Notes: generated from the letters alone by a model not told the origin. DNA of 64,000 nucleotides from Sphingobacterium bovisgrunnientis (GCF_009829085.1 NZ_WUQY01000003.1:124001-188000); one strand, 5' to 3'; positions 8,881 to 19,028 are shown, counted from the stretch's first letter. Numbers and translations: made by a program.

Positions 8881-10248
8881 ATGGCAATATTTAAGTTGAT
8901 TCTTCCAAAAATGGGTGAGAGTGTATCGGAAGCGACCATTACAAAATGGGTAAAATCCATTGGTGATGCGATAAAAGAAGATGATACTATTGCAGAGATT
9001 GCTACAGACAAAGTGGATTCGGAAGTACCATCCCCAGTGAATGGTTTTTTAAAGGAAATAGTTTTTGAGGAAGGTTCCGTTGCGCAAGTTGGCGATACAA
9101 TTGCATTAATTGAAATCGAAGGCGAAGATGAAACTACTTTAAGTACTGTACAAGAACTTGCAGCTGTGGTAGAAGAAACAGTTGTAGAACATACTGATAC
9201 CCCAGAATTGGAAATTCCAGGATTGGAACACTTTGTTGAAGAGGAAAATAGCACGCCAATCCAAAATGTTATAAATACAGAGGGAAGGTTTTACTCGCCT
9301 TTGGTGCGTAACATCGCTTTGCAAGAAAACGTATCGCAGACAGAATTAGATGCAATTGTCGGTTCTGGTTCTGATGGACGCGTCACTAAACAAGATGTAT
9401 TGGATTATATTGCTTCTCGCGGAGGTGCTCCAGTTCATCAGTCGACACCTTTACATACTTCTTCACAATCTATCCCCGTTACTGCTCCAAAATCAGCACC
9501 AGTTCAAACAGCTGCTGCGCAGGTGGTGAAAAGCATGAATGGCGATGAAATCGTAGAAATGGATCGTATGCGCCGCTTGATAGCGGATCATATGGTACAA
9601 AGTATCCAAACCTCACCTCATGTGTTCTCAGTTGTTGAAGCTGATGTAACGAATTTGGTGAATTGGCGAAATAAGGTTAAAGATTCATACAAAAAGCGTG
9701 AAGGAGAAAACATTACTTTCACTCCGTTAATCATTGAAGCGATAAGCAAAGCTTTAAAGGATTTTCCAATGATTAATGTTTCCGTTGACGGATATAATAT
9801 CATTAAGCGTAAACATATCAATATTGGTATGGCCGCTGCTTTACCATCTGGTAATCTTATTGTGCCGGTTATCAAAGATGCAGATCAATTGAGTTTGGTA
9901 GGATTGAGCAAGGCTGTCAATGACTTGGCAAATCGCGCGCGTGCCAATCAATTGAAACCTGATGATACGCAAGGCGGCACATTTACTTTTACGAATATTG
10001 GCGCATTTGGTAATATTTTTGGGATGCCAATTATTAATCAACCGCAAGCGGCAATATTAGCAGTGGGATCGATTACCAAAAAGCCTGCTGTCTTAGAAAC
10101 AGAAGACGGTGATGTCATCGCAATCCGTCATATGATGTATTTGACAATGTCTTACGATCATCGTGTGATTGATGGTGCCTTAGGTGGAACTTTCTTAAAA
10201 CGGGTAGGGGATTACCTAGAAAACTGGGATAAAGATCGCGTTATATAG
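8881..10248 (+). CDS. Dihydrolipoamide acyltransferase (E2) of a 2-oxo acid dehydrogenase complex
   Basis: 455 residues with the standard order: one lipoyl domain (lipoylated Lys44 in TDKVDSE), a linker, a peripheral-subunit-binding domain (about 138-178), a Pro/Ala/Gln-rich linker and the catalytic trimer-forming domain (about 222-455) with the active-site motif SYDHRVIDG (His427, Asp431). It transfers an acyl group from lipoamide to CoA. E1 and E3 genes are not adjacent, so pyruvate, branched-chain or other 2-oxo acid specificity cannot be decided here; the N-terminus (LPKMGESVSEATI) resembles the branched-chain/general Bacteroidota type. A terminator follows at 10267-10292. Confidence 0.93.
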   Translation: MAIFKLILPKMGESVSEATITKWVKSIGDAIKEDDTIAEIATDKVDSEVPSPVNGFLKEIVFEEGSVAQVGDTIALIEIEGEDETTLSTVQELAAVVEETVVEHTDTPELEIPGLEHFVEEENSTPIQNVINTEGRFYSPLVRNIALQENVSQTELDAIVGSGSDGRVTKQDVLDYIASRGGAPVHQSTPLHTSSQSIPVTAPKSAPVQTAAAQVVKSMNGDEIVEMDRMRRLIADHMVQSIQTSPHVFSVVEADVTNLVNWRNKVKDSYKKREGENITFTPLIIEAISKALKDFPMINVSVDGYNIIKRKHINIGMAAALPSGNLIVPVIKDADQLSLVGLSKAVNDLANRARANQLKPDDTQGGTFTFTNIGAFGNIFGMPIINQPQAAILAVGSITKKPAVLETEDGDVIAIRHMMYLTMSYDHRVIDGALGGTFLKRVGDYLENWDKDRVI

Positions 10249-10266
10249 ATATTAATAAGAATTATG

Positions 10267-10292
10267 AGCCTACATTTTGTAGGCTTTATTTT
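10267..10292 (+). terminator. Terminator after the E2 gene
   Basis: AGCCTAC and GTAGGCT form a seven-pair stem around ATTTT, followed by a T-rich run. Confidence 0.75.
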
Positions 10293-10333
10293 TTATATAG
10301 TATATTTAGCATACAGAATAGAGTCTATTACTG

Positions 10334-11818
10334 ATGCATCTAGAACAATTAAAACCATTTATTGACTTTGTGATCAATTGGTATTGGATACCATTATTGC
10401 TGTTGTATGCAGGAATTATCAGTGCGATACTGATTGAAAATCGTAACCCAACAAAAACCGTCGCTTGGATTCTAGTAATTATTTTTCTACCCTTTGTAGG
10501 GCTTATTCTTTATTATTTTTTTGGACAGAAATTTGTCAAAGTAAAAAAAATAAAACGTTTAAATATGGAACAAGCTGTTCGTTTGGAAAAGAAATGGAAA
10601 GAGCTTGATCCGATTATGGAATCTTTTATACAAGATATTCAAGAGGATATTGGAGACCTTTCTAAGGTTTTCAGACTTATGAAAAAGGAACGTTTATCTT
10701 CCCCGACCTTAAATAATGAAGTCGATCTCTTAATCAATGGAGAAGTGAAGCTTGATTGGTTATTACGAGATTTGGCACTTGCAAAACATTCTATTCATAT
10801 GGAATATTATATTTTCGAATTGGATAGTATAGGATTGAAAGTCTTAAATCAATTAGAACAAAAGGCTAGCGAAGGTGTAAAAGTTCGATTAATTGCTGAT
10901 AGTTTTGGTTCTCCTGATTTGGTGAAATATATGCGTAAACGAAAGGATTCGAAAATTGATTTCCACGCTTTTTTACCTGTCACTTTTACATCACTAGCAA
11001 ATTCAAATTACCGTAACCACCGCAAAATATGTGTTATAGACGGTCGTGTGGGGTATGTCGGAGGTATTAATATTTCGGATAAATACATCAATGCATCTGA
11101 ATTACCAAACAAGATGTATTGGCGAGATACCTCGCTTCGTGTTAAGGGATTAGCAATTAATTTGTTGCAAGTGTCATTTTGGAGTTCTTGGAATCAGACC
11201 GATGGCGAATCATTTTATTTGGAGGATGGATATTTACAAGCCTTGCAAGAAAACAGTGAGGTAAAAGGTAGAGCTGGCGTAGGTTTTGTTTCTAGTGATC
11301 CTGCTTCGATCGGACCCTACAATATGGAAGCGTTACTCATTGCAATAGGTGAAGCGAATACAAAAATTCAACTCTGTACACCATATTATATTCCAAGTGA
11401 AGAATTAGAACGCGCATTGATAATTGCGGCATCTTCAGGTGTGGAGGTGGAACTGATGGTGCCTAGCAAGTCCGATTCATTTTTTGTACAGCATGCTTCA
11501 TTTTCTTTTCTCAAACCTTTATTGGAAAGAGGAGTGAAAGTTTATTTATACAATAAAGGATTTTTACATGCCAAAACAGCGGTTTTTGATAACAAATTAG
11601 CTTTTGTAGGAACTGTTAATTTGGATATTCGCAGTTTTTACATCAATTATGAAATCGCTGCAGTGGTGTCTGATTCTAAATTCTCGGACCAATTATCTAA
11701 TCAATTTGAAGTAGATAAGGCACAGTCTGAATTGTTGACCATACGGGCTTGGAAAGCAAGACCGCGATGGCAAAAAGCGGCTGATTCCTTGTGCCGATTG
11801 TTAGCTCCATTGTTGTAA
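10334..11818 (+). CDS. cls: Cardiolipin synthase (phospholipase D superfamily)
   Basis: 494 residues. Two N-terminal membrane helices (about 17-34 and 43-63, the PLDc_N region) anchor it in the inner membrane. Two HKD motifs follow: His229-Lys231-Asp236 in HRKICVIDG, and His412-Lys414-Asp419 in HAKTAVFDN. This arrangement is that of ClsA-type enzymes, which join two phosphatidylglycerols to give cardiolipin and glycerol. The gene stands alone on the plus strand between the E2 terminator and the large surface protein gene. Function is firm at family level. Confidence 0.94.
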   Translation: MHLEQLKPFIDFVINWYWIPLLLLYAGIISAILIENRNPTKTVAWILVIIFLPFVGLILYYFFGQKFVKVKKIKRLNMEQAVRLEKKWKELDPIMESFIQDIQEDIGDLSKVFRLMKKERLSSPTLNNEVDLLINGEVKLDWLLRDLALAKHSIHMEYYIFELDSIGLKVLNQLEQKASEGVKVRLIADSFGSPDLVKYMRKRKDSKIDFHAFLPVTFTSLANSNYRNHRKICVIDGRVGYVGGINISDKYINASELPNKMYWRDTSLRVKGLAINLLQVSFWSSWNQTDGESFYLEDGYLQALQENSEVKGRAGVGFVSSDPASIGPYNMEALLIAIGEANTKIQLCTPYYIPSEELERALIIAASSGVEVELMVPSKSDSFFVQHASFSFLKPLLERGVKVYLYNKGFLHAKTAVFDNKLAFVGTVNLDIRSFYINYEIAAVVSDSKFSDQLSNQFEVDKAQSELLTIRAWKARPRWQKAADSLCRLLAPLL

Positions 11819-11902
11819 AAAATGTTAAAATAACCTGGATTAACTCCTGTTTTGTCTCAAAGAAATTTAAAATTTGTATTTTTAGCTAAACACATTGTAT
11901 TG

Positions 11903-14608
11903 ATGAAAAAGAGAAACCTAATATTTTCCGTATTCTTTCTATTATTATTTCAAATAAATTCAATTTTCGCACAGGAAGTACCACGTATTCCGATTAATAC
12001 TGTTGTCGAACGAGTGCAAAAATATTTGGGTGTATACCCCGTTGAGAAGGTTCACGTACATTTTGATAAACCTTATTATGCTGTAGGGGATACGTTATGG
12101 TTTAAGACGTATTTGCATACCAACCAATTGGAATATGAGCCGAGTAAAATTGTATATGTGGATATTGTAAATGGACGAGATTCATTGATACAAACATTAC
12201 GTATTCCGTTAAAAAATAATGGAGGTGAAGGTCATTTTGTGTTAGATCCACAAGTTATAAAACAGGATAATTACCGTTTTAGAGGATATACCAAATGGAT
12301 GATGAACTTTAATGTGGATTATTTATTCAATAAAATTATCACCGTAGGTGATGCCATAAATAAGAAGTTGGGTTCGGAAATTACATATGCAACAGATGGA
12401 AACAAAACCAAAGCAACCGTACAATTTAGAGATAGCAATGGCGGATTGCTAGTCCGTAAAAAACTTACATGGGAGACTATTGACGGTTGGGATCCATTTG
12501 ACAAAGGTAAAGGAGAAACTGATGATTTAGGTCGTGCGACGATTTCATTTTCTGCGAAGGAAAAAGAGTTATTTAAAAAAGGAAGACTTATTGTAAAGAT
12601 TGATGGTGAATCTGCAATGGTAGGTGACTTTCCATTAAAGAATGCTTTGATGGAATACGATGTTCAATTTTTTCCAGAAGGTGGTGATTTATTAGCTGGT
12701 GTTGATAAGCGTATAGCATTTAAAGCTATCGATTCACATGGCAAAAGTGAACGTGTAAAAGGTAAAATTATCAACAGCAAAAAAGCGGCAATAGCTGAAT
12801 TCGAAGATCTTGGTTTAGGGATGGGCTATACTAATTTTACACCTGCTATCGGAGATTCGTATAAAGCTATTGTGACTATTAATGGTCAAGAACGCACGTA
12901 TGACTTACCAGCGGTAAAAACTGACGGCATAAATGTGACGTTGAAAGATGTATCTGCGCAAGCTGTACAACTGGAAATCATTACAAGCGACTCTTATCTG
13001 ACTAAAATTCAGGATCAACCGTATTATATATTTGGTCAAATGAATGGGCATCTGGTTTATGGAGCACAGGTAACGATCAAAAATCCAAGTTCTGTTATAA
13101 GTGTTCCCGTTCAAGAATTGCCAAATGGCGTCATGCAATTCACGTTAATGACAGCATCAGGCAAAGCTGTAAGTGAACGTTTGGTATTTTATGATCACGC
13201 TGAAAATTTAGCAATACAAGTTAAAACGGACAAATCAGCTTATAAAAAGAAAGACAAAGTTGTGTTGGATGTGGCAAATATGACTTCTCAAAAAGCAGCT
13301 ACAAATCTTTCAATTGCGGTTATTGACGAGGCAAAAACACCTTTCGATGTTCATCAAGAAAATACGATTTTGAGTAATTTATTATTGACTTCGGATTTAG
13401 CTGGGTTTGTCGAAAAACCAAATTATTACTTTGATGAGAAAGTTACCAATCGCAAAGAAGCTTTGGACGCTTTACTGTTGACTCAAGGTTTTCGAAGATT
13501 TTCTTATGATGATCTAATCGCTGAAAAATATCCACAAGTTAACTTTATGCCGGAGCAAGGTATAACTCTTTCAGGTACCTTACGTTTAAATACTGGTCGT
13601 ACTTATCCGAATGGTGGTTTATTGCTTTCCATTCCAGCTCGTGGTTTTAGAAAAGATACCTATACAGACAATAATGGTCGTTTTGCTTTTGAAAACCTAA
13701 ACTTTCCGGATTCGGTTAAAGTGACAATCAATGCGCGTGGAAATGACAACTACCGCAATATTGTGATTAATATGGATCAATCATTTTTCCCTTCTATTGA
13801 TGAGAATAACCCCTATAAGGCAAATGATGTCTTAAATATTGATAAGGAAATGTCCAGTTATTTGGCCAATAGCAAGAATGAATTTCGTACTTCTATTTTG
13901 ATCGATGAAGTAACAGTTACTGCAGATCGTAAAGTCCAACGTACGAGTAAGGAGTTTTCTGCTTTGACGGGATTATCTATGGCAGATCATCGCATAGAAG
14001 GTGATCGTTTGAGTGGATGTAATGTGTTGACCATGTGTTTAAATACAATGTTGACCGGTGTAACATACGATTCCAATACATTGAAATATTATTTGACGAG
14101 GAGCTATAACCAAGGTAGTCGTGTTCCAGTTCAGTTTTTCTTGAACGGTATGCCAATCGATGAAAATACATTAAATTCTATTAGCCCAACTGAAATCGAG
14201 GCTATTGAGATTTTTACACGTGATGATTTGGGTACTGTAAGCCGTTTGTACCAAAATGACGGTGTTGTGTCGATTATTACGAAAAAGGAAAAACCTAAAG
14301 GTCCACGTATGACTTTAGCACAAATCGAAGCGATGTTGCCTAAAACAAATGTTATTGATTTATTTCCATTAGGATACGTTAAGGAGCGTAAATTCTACGC
14401 ACCTAAATACGAAACCGATGCACAAAAGGCTACGAATGATTATAGAACAACCATCTATTGGAATCCTACAGTTGAATTAGACGAAAGTGGTAAAGCTACG
14501 TTAGATTTTTACAACGCGGATGGAAATGGTAAATACAAAGTCGTAGTAGAAGGTCTAGATAGTACGGGTCGCATTGGACGTACGGTTTACCATTATGATG
14601 TAAATTAG
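11903..14608 (+). CDS. Large exported MG2-domain / TonB-plug-like protein without barrel
   Basis: 901 residues from ATG 11903, which starts a clean signal peptide (MKKRNLIFSVFFLLLFQ, cleavage near IFAQ); an in-frame TTG at 11852 would add 17 non-signal residues. Residues just after the signal resemble the alpha-2-macroglobulin MG2 domain (VHVHFDKPYYAVGDTLWFKT). Further Ig-like segments follow, then a carboxypeptidase-regulatory-like fold (about 565-640) and a TonB-receptor plug-like segment (GMPIDENTLNSISPTEIEAI). The protein ends soon after, with no room for a 22-strand barrel. Such proteins are widespread in Bacteroidota and unexplained. Neighbours give no clue; it ends at a GNRA-looped terminator. 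Confidence 0.8.
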   Translation: MKKRNLIFSVFFLLLFQINSIFAQEVPRIPINTVVERVQKYLGVYPVEKVHVHFDKPYYAVGDTLWFKTYLHTNQLEYEPSKIVYVDIVNGRDSLIQTLRIPLKNNGGEGHFVLDPQVIKQDNYRFRGYTKWMMNFNVDYLFNKIITVGDAINKKLGSEITYATDGNKTKATVQFRDSNGGLLVRKKLTWETIDGWDPFDKGKGETDDLGRATISFSAKEKELFKKGRLIVKIDGESAMVGDFPLKNALMEYDVQFFPEGGDLLAGVDKRIAFKAIDSHGKSERVKGKIINSKKAAIAEFEDLGLGMGYTNFTPAIGDSYKAIVTINGQERTYDLPAVKTDGINVTLKDVSAQAVQLEIITSDSYLTKIQDQPYYIFGQMNGHLVYGAQVTIKNPSSVISVPVQELPNGVMQFTLMTASGKAVSERLVFYDHAENLAIQVKTDKSAYKKKDKVVLDVANMTSQKAATNLSIAVIDEAKTPFDVHQENTILSNLLLTSDLAGFVEKPNYYFDEKVTNRKEALDALLLTQGFRRFSYDDLIAEKYPQVNFMPEQGITLSGTLRLNTGRTYPNGGLLLSIPARGFRKDTYTDNNGRFAFENLNFPDSVKVTINARGNDNYRNIVINMDQSFFPSIDENNPYKANDVLNIDKEMSSYLANSKNEFRTSILIDEVTVTADRKVQRTSKEFSALTGLSMADHRIEGDRLSGCNVLTMCLNTMLTGVTYDSNTLKYYLTRSYNQGSRVPVQFFLNGMPIDENTLNSISPTEIEAIEIFTRDDLGTVSRLYQNDGVVSIITKKEKPKGPRMTLAQIEAMLPKTNVIDLFPLGYVKERKFYAPKYETDAQKATNDYRTTIYWNPTVELDESGKATLDFYNADGNGKYKVVVEGLDSTGRIGRTVYHYDVN

Positions 14609-14633
14609 AAATATTTTTAAATAAACATTCAAA

Positions 14634-14655
14634 GCCAACCGAAAGGTTGGCATTT
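14634..14655. terminator. Bidirectional terminator between convergent genes
   Basis: GCCAACC and GGTTGGC pair around a GAAA tetraloop at 14641-14644, between the plus-strand surface protein and the minus-strand EamA gene. Confidence 0.65.
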
Positions 14656-14661
14656 CTAGAT

Positions 14662-15510
14662 TTATCTCCGAATCTTAAATAACTTCTGATCAAAAAGATT
14701 CAAAAATACACCTAATAAAATAACGAGAATAGCTAGTAGACTCATAGTGTTGAAAGTTTCTTGAAAGAAGATGTACCCAAATCCTAAAGCATAGACTACA
14801 CCCAAATAATTTAAACTAGCTACTCTAGCAAGATTTGCCGTTTGGTAGGATAGTGTCATGTAGTATTGCGCTATTTGTGTACAGATACCTATAAGCAAAA
14901 GGTAGAACCAATCCATGCCAACTGGCGTTTTCCAATCAAAAATACTTAGGACGCCAACAACGGGGATTGTCAGTAACGGAAAGTAGAAAATGACAACTAG
15001 TGGATGTTCGCCCCCTTTGCTTCGCGCTATCATATTGTAGGCTAATCCTGCGAATAAAGCAGCGCTTAGACCGATAGCTACATCCACTGTAGATATGCGA
15101 AAATCAAATCCTTTAAGCATAAAAACGCCTGCGATTGAAAGTGCAAAATATAGGAACTGAATAGGTCGAACCTTCTGTTTGACTATAAATATTCCCAAAA
15201 TGGCAGTAAAAAATGGCGATAGGTAATTTATGGTTACCGCAGAGGCTAAAGGTATATGTTGCAGGGTGTAGAATGATCCTACTAATCCCAAACATCCAGC
15301 TATTCCGCGCATGGTTAGTACTGGAATATTATTTCCTAATGGAGGAATATTGTTTTTTCGCAAATAATAATATGTGATTACAAAGCTAAATATACTTCGA
15401 AATAGCACAACTTCTAAGGTTGGAAGATGCGAAACAAATTTGACACATACATTCATGATGGCAAAGAAAAATCCAGCCAACAACATGTATTTTACACTCT
15501 GATCTTTCAC
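14662..15510 (-). CDS. EamA/DMT family transporter
   Basis: 282 residues with about ten hydrophobic helices and the internal repeat typical of drug/metabolite transporters. The start is GTG at 15508-15510, which shares one base with the TAG stop of the YihY gene (TAGTG), so translation is probably coupled; an in-frame ATG eight codons later is a less likely alternative. It is the last gene of the acyl-CoA synthetase-YihY-EamA operon. The substrate is not predictable: family members export amino acids, nucleosides or other metabolites. Confidence 0.9.
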   Translation of the reverse strand: MKDQSVKYMLLAGFFFAIMNVCVKFVSHLPTLEVVLFRSIFSFVITYYYLRKNNIPPLGNNIPVLTMRGIAGCLGLVGSFYTLQHIPLASAVTINYLSPFFTAILGIFIVKQKVRPIQFLYFALSIAGVFMLKGFDFRISTVDVAIGLSAALFAGLAYNMIARSKGGEHPLVVIFYFPLLTIPVVGVLSIFDWKTPVGMDWFYLLLIGICTQIAQYYMTLSYQTANLARVASLNYLGVVYALGFGYIFFQETFNTMSLLAILVILLGVFLNLFDQKLFKIRR

Positions 15511-16541
15511 TACTGAACTGGTTCGTTGTGTTTTTTTACCAATTCACGTTTTCCAGTTTCAGGGTCAATTTCCAATTCGGTTTGTTTGACTAGAACAGCA
15601 TAAGAGGCAGGCATGATGCCGCGCCCATATTTTACAGCGTATTCCTTGGTAAATTCTGCGCCAAAATATAATATAGCAGCTGAATAGTATACAAAACCCA
15701 ACAAAATTATGATAGAACCCGCAGCTCCATAAGCGGTAGCGGTTGCATTATAAGATAAGTACAATGAAATGCCGTATTTACCAATCATAAAGAGAATTGT
15801 GGTAAATATCGATCCACCTAGAATATCTCTAAAACGTACTTTAGCGTCCGGCAAAAAGGCAAAAATAAAACCAAATAGGGCAGCAATGACAACGAAAGTA
15901 ACACCATTATTTACCCAATTCCAAAATTCAATATTGAAATGCTCAATATTAAATCTATCCAATAACACTTCCAGATTTTTGGTGATAATCCCGATTACAC
16001 TACTTATCAAGAGCGATGCCATTAGCAGAAAACTTAATCCCAAAATCATGGAGAATGAGATTAATCGATTGATAATTAATTTTAACCAACCTTTTTTTGG
16101 CTTTGCCTTTACTTTCCAAATTAAATTGATGGAATTTTGAATATCGACAAAAATGGTCGTAGAAGTCATCACCAACGTAATGATACCCACGAATAAACCG
16201 ATACTGGACTTATTCTCTAAAGAAATCTGCTTTACAGCATTATCCAAGAGTTTAGTTATTTCAGCTCCAAATATTTCATTTAGCTCTGTAATCACTTTAT
16301 GTTGGGCACCATCAGGACCTTCCAATTGGCTGCCATAAAAGAATCCCAAAGCCCAAATCAAAATAATAATCAATGGACCAATAGAGAAAACCGTGTAATA
16401 AGCAAGTGATGCGCTGAGCTTCATGCAATTGTCTTCAGCGAAACCATTACCACTGTCTATTAATAATTTGCCAAAGCCTTTTATCTTTTGGATAAAAGGC
16501 TCTTTTTCTTTTGTTATAGCTTGTTCTGTCTTATTCAGCAT
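15510..16541 (-). CDS. YihY/BrkB (UPF0761-type) inner-membrane protein
   Basis: 343 residues with about six membrane helices and the family features LSASLAYYTVFSIGPL near the N-terminus and YGAAGSIIILLGFVYYSA near the C-terminus. Family members were once called ribonuclease BN; that assignment was abandoned, and their role (perhaps transport) is unknown. It overlaps the acyl-CoA synthetase gene by 11 bases at its 5' end and EamA by one base at its 3' end, which shows a tight operon. The C-terminus is charged and cytoplasmic. Confidence 0.92.
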   Translation of the reverse strand: MLNKTEQAITKEKEPFIQKIKGFGKLLIDSGNGFAEDNCMKLSASLAYYTVFSIGPLIIILIWALGFFYGSQLEGPDGAQHKVITELNEIFGAEITKLLDNAVKQISLENKSSIGLFVGIITLVMTSTTIFVDIQNSINLIWKVKAKPKKGWLKLIINRLISFSMILGLSFLLMASLLISSVIGIITKNLEVLLDRFNIEHFNIEFWNWVNNGVTFVVIAALFGFIFAFLPDAKVRFRDILGGSIFTTILFMIGKYGISLYLSYNATATAYGAAGSIIILLGFVYYSAAILYFGAEFTKEYAVKYGRGIMPASYAVLVKQTELEIDPETGKRELVKKHNEPVQ

Positions 16542-18291
16542 ATGTTTTATTGATTTCTTCTTCGTGTTTTTGAAGAATAATCTTTCTTTTCAACGATAAT
16601 TTTGGTGTCAATTCACCATTATCGATGGTCCATTCCTTAGGCAATAATACAAATTTTTTAACCATTTCCCAGTGTCCAAAGTTCTCGTTCGCTTTATCAA
16701 TCTCCTGCTGGTATTTTTCTAAAATTTGCGGATTTTTTAATAACGCTTCACGCGAATCAAATGGAATTCCCTTAACCTTACAGTATTTTTCCAATTCTTC
16801 AAATGCTGGAACGATAAGTGCGGCAGGGAATTTTTTGTTTTCTCCGACAATCATCACCTGTCCTATCAACACTGATTCCATCAATTTGTTTTCCATCACC
16901 TGCGGTGCTATGTATTTACCTCCAGCAGTTTTAAAGATTTCTTTTTTGCGATCGGTAATTTTTAGGAATCCATCCGCTGTCAATTCGCCGATGTCTCCAG
17001 TATGTAGATAACCATCGCTATCTATTGTTTCTTTTGTTGCATTGTCATTTTTGTAATATCCAACAGTAATTGATGGTCCTTTCACTAGGATTTCGCCATC
17101 TTCAGCTATTTTTACATCTAAATTTTTCAAAACTCGACCTACAGATCCAAACTTTACGTCATCTGGATCCCAAGAATTTACAGCGATCACAGGTGAAGTT
17201 TCCGTCAATCCGTACCCTTCTAACACCTTAATGTCAGCAGCCCAAAACACGCGAGCCAAGCGTTGCTGCAACGCAGCACCCCCAGAAATAATAAATTTGA
17301 TATTTCCGCCTAAAGCTTGTTGCCATTTTGAGAAAATAAGTTTGCGTGCTATGCCTAACTTAAAATTATACCAGGCACTATTTACTTTCGGTTCTTGGAA
17401 TTGATGACCTATTTCAACAGCCCAAAAGAATAAAGATTTTTTTATTCCTGTTAAGGCTTTGCCTTTTTCGATGACTTTATCATAGACTTTTTCCAATACT
17501 CTTGGTACTGTGGTGAAAACTTCGGGTTTTACCTCATTGATATCCACTACGATATTATCTAGATTCTCCGCATAATATATATTTACACCTTTTGAAATAT
17601 ACATATAGACGACCATTCTTTCAAAAATATGGCATAACGGAAGAAAACTCAATGATTTTTTGATGTCATCTGTCAATAAGTGCGAGCAAGCCCCCACATT
17701 ACTGATGATATTATGGTGTGTAAGATAGACACCTTTCGGTTTACCTGTTGTACCGGATGTATAAATAAGCGTCAACAAATCTTCCGGTTGCACTGCATCG
17801 TTGTAGGGCTTTAAGTCTATATCTTGTAGTTTACCCGCTTCGATTAGTGCACTGTAATGTTGGTGATTAGGAACTTCGTCCAACGTATAAATATCCAATT
17901 CTAGATTATTGTCAGAGACAGCCTTCTCTACCTTCAGTACTAGATCTTGATTGCTAACAAAAAGCATTTTAGCCTCAGCATCTTTAACAATATAAGACAA
18001 ATCTTGCGCAGAAAGCGTAGGGTAGAGTGGTACTAAAGCTACACCCAGCTGATTACATGCAAAGTCTATGAAGTTCCATTCAGGTCTATTGCCAGACATC
18101 AAGGCTACTTTGTCTCCTTTTTTTATCCCTTTCCCCAATAGACCTTTACTAATGCTGTCCACGATTTGGATAATTTCTTCCTTACCGTAAGCTTTCCAGC
18201 CACCTTTTTCTCTTTTAGCAAGTTTTAGGATACGTCCAGCTGTATCAATATTACTTTTTAAATAGTCAAATAATCGTGTTGGTTTACTCAT
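16531..18291 (-). CDS. Long-chain fatty acid-CoA ligase (AMP-binding)
   Basis: 586 residues from ATG 18289-18291. The ANL-superfamily motifs are clear: the P-loop-like IYTSGTTGKPKG (about 177-188), GYGLTETSP and GYLHTGDIGE, with the C-terminal Lys-containing swivelling domain (ITDRKKEIFKTAGGKY). It activates long-chain fatty acids to acyl-CoA through acyl-AMP. An in-frame GTG at 18324 is disfavoured because a perfect -7 box covers it (18324-18331). It is the first gene of a three-gene unit with YihY and EamA. The eukaryote-like FACS type is common in Bacteroidota. Confidence 0.95.
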   Translation of the reverse strand: MSKPTRLFDYLKSNIDTAGRILKLAKREKGGWKAYGKEEIIQIVDSISKGLLGKGIKKGDKVALMSGNRPEWNFIDFACNQLGVALVPLYPTLSAQDLSYIVKDAEAKMLFVSNQDLVLKVEKAVSDNNLELDIYTLDEVPNHQHYSALIEAGKLQDIDLKPYNDAVQPEDLLTLIYTSGTTGKPKGVYLTHHNIISNVGACSHLLTDDIKKSLSFLPLCHIFERMVVYMYISKGVNIYYAENLDNIVVDINEVKPEVFTTVPRVLEKVYDKVIEKGKALTGIKKSLFFWAVEIGHQFQEPKVNSAWYNFKLGIARKLIFSKWQQALGGNIKFIISGGAALQQRLARVFWAADIKVLEGYGLTETSPVIAVNSWDPDDVKFGSVGRVLKNLDVKIAEDGEILVKGPSITVGYYKNDNATKETIDSDGYLHTGDIGELTADGFLKITDRKKEIFKTAGGKYIAPQVMENKLMESVLIGQVMIVGENKKFPAALIVPAFEELEKYCKVKGIPFDSREALLKNPQILEKYQQEIDKANENFGHWEMVKKFVLLPKEWTIDNGELTPKLSLKRKIILQKHEEEINKTYAE

Positions 18292-18323
18292 GGTGTACGA
18301 TTTATATTTATAAGTGGTTACCA

Positions 18324-18331
18324 CAAAACTA
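18324..18331 (-). promoter_or_regulatory. Candidate -7 box for the acyl-CoA ligase operon
   Basis: The minus strand reads TAGTTTTG, a perfect TAnnTTTG. It would start transcription about 25 bases before the ATG at 18291. No good -33 box is seen. Confidence 0.45.
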
Positions 18332-18443
18332 TGTTGGCATAATAAATTTAAAGAAAAAATGTGGAGAATAAAAGATTCTTAGCTAAAATTTATGAATTAA
18401 CACACCTTAACGAATTTTATTAGCGATAGCATTTAAAATATCT

Positions 18444-18451
18444 TATTTTTG
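18444..18451 (+). promoter_or_regulatory. Candidate -7 box for the small barrel gene
   Basis: TATTTTTG matches the consensus and lies 24 bases before the ATG at 18475. The -33 element is weak. Confidence 0.4.
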
Positions 18452-18474
18452 GTAAAATCCAATTTTAGTTTTAT

Positions 18475-18981
18475 ATGCAAAAATCAATACGTAATATTTT
18501 TTTGATTGCGGCAGCAATTGTAATGGGCAACGAAGCATCTGCTCAATTAACAACTCCGCATGCGGTAGGTTTACGTTTCGGATCTGCCTCAGGTATTAAC
18601 TATCGTCATACCTTAGCGGAGGATAGAGCTGTAGAAGGTATTTTGAGTGTGCGAAGTAATTCTTCTTCAAGTACATTTCGATTAGTGGGGTTGTACCAAT
18701 ATCACAAAGAATTGCCGTTAAACAATTTCAGCTGGTATTATGGTTTTGGAGGAAGTATTGGTAACTATACCTATAAATCGTATACTAATAATCAAGGGGT
18801 GCATATCCCTAAAAATTCTGAATTATCATTAAGTATTGACGGTATTGTAGGTGTAGAATATAGTTTACCATCTGCGCCAATTGCGCTGTCTTTGGATGTA
18901 AAGCCTTATTTTGATTTCGTACAAGAATCGACTATTCGTTTGTTTGATCCAATAGGATTTTCAATCCGATATAAGTTTTAA
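18475..18981 (+). CDS. Small outer-membrane beta-barrel protein (hypothetical)
   Basis: 168 residues with a signal peptide (MQKSIRNIFLIAAAIVMG, cleavage after ASAQ). The mature part shows alternating hydrophobic strands with Gly/Tyr turns and a C-terminal aromatic residue (IGFSIRYKF), which is the pattern of a small eight-strand porin-like or adhesin-like barrel. No enzymatic motif is visible. It is monocistronic, with its own promoter candidate and a strong terminator. Confidence 0.75.
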   Translation: MQKSIRNIFLIAAAIVMGNEASAQLTTPHAVGLRFGSASGINYRHTLAEDRAVEGILSVRSNSSSSTFRLVGLYQYHKELPLNNFSWYYGFGGSIGNYTYKSYTNNQGVHIPKNSELSLSIDGIVGVEYSLPSAPIALSLDVKPYFDFVQESTIRLFDPIGFSIRYKF

Positions 18982-18982
18982 T

Positions 18983-19028
18983 AAAACAATTATGGCTTTT
19001 CTAATCAGAAAAGCCATAATTGTTTTGT
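18983..19028. terminator. Strong bidirectional terminator
   Basis: A long stem (AAAACAATTATGGCTTTTCT with its complement) around a tiny loop, with T-runs on both strands, lies between the convergent barrel and M61 genes. Confidence 0.85.
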
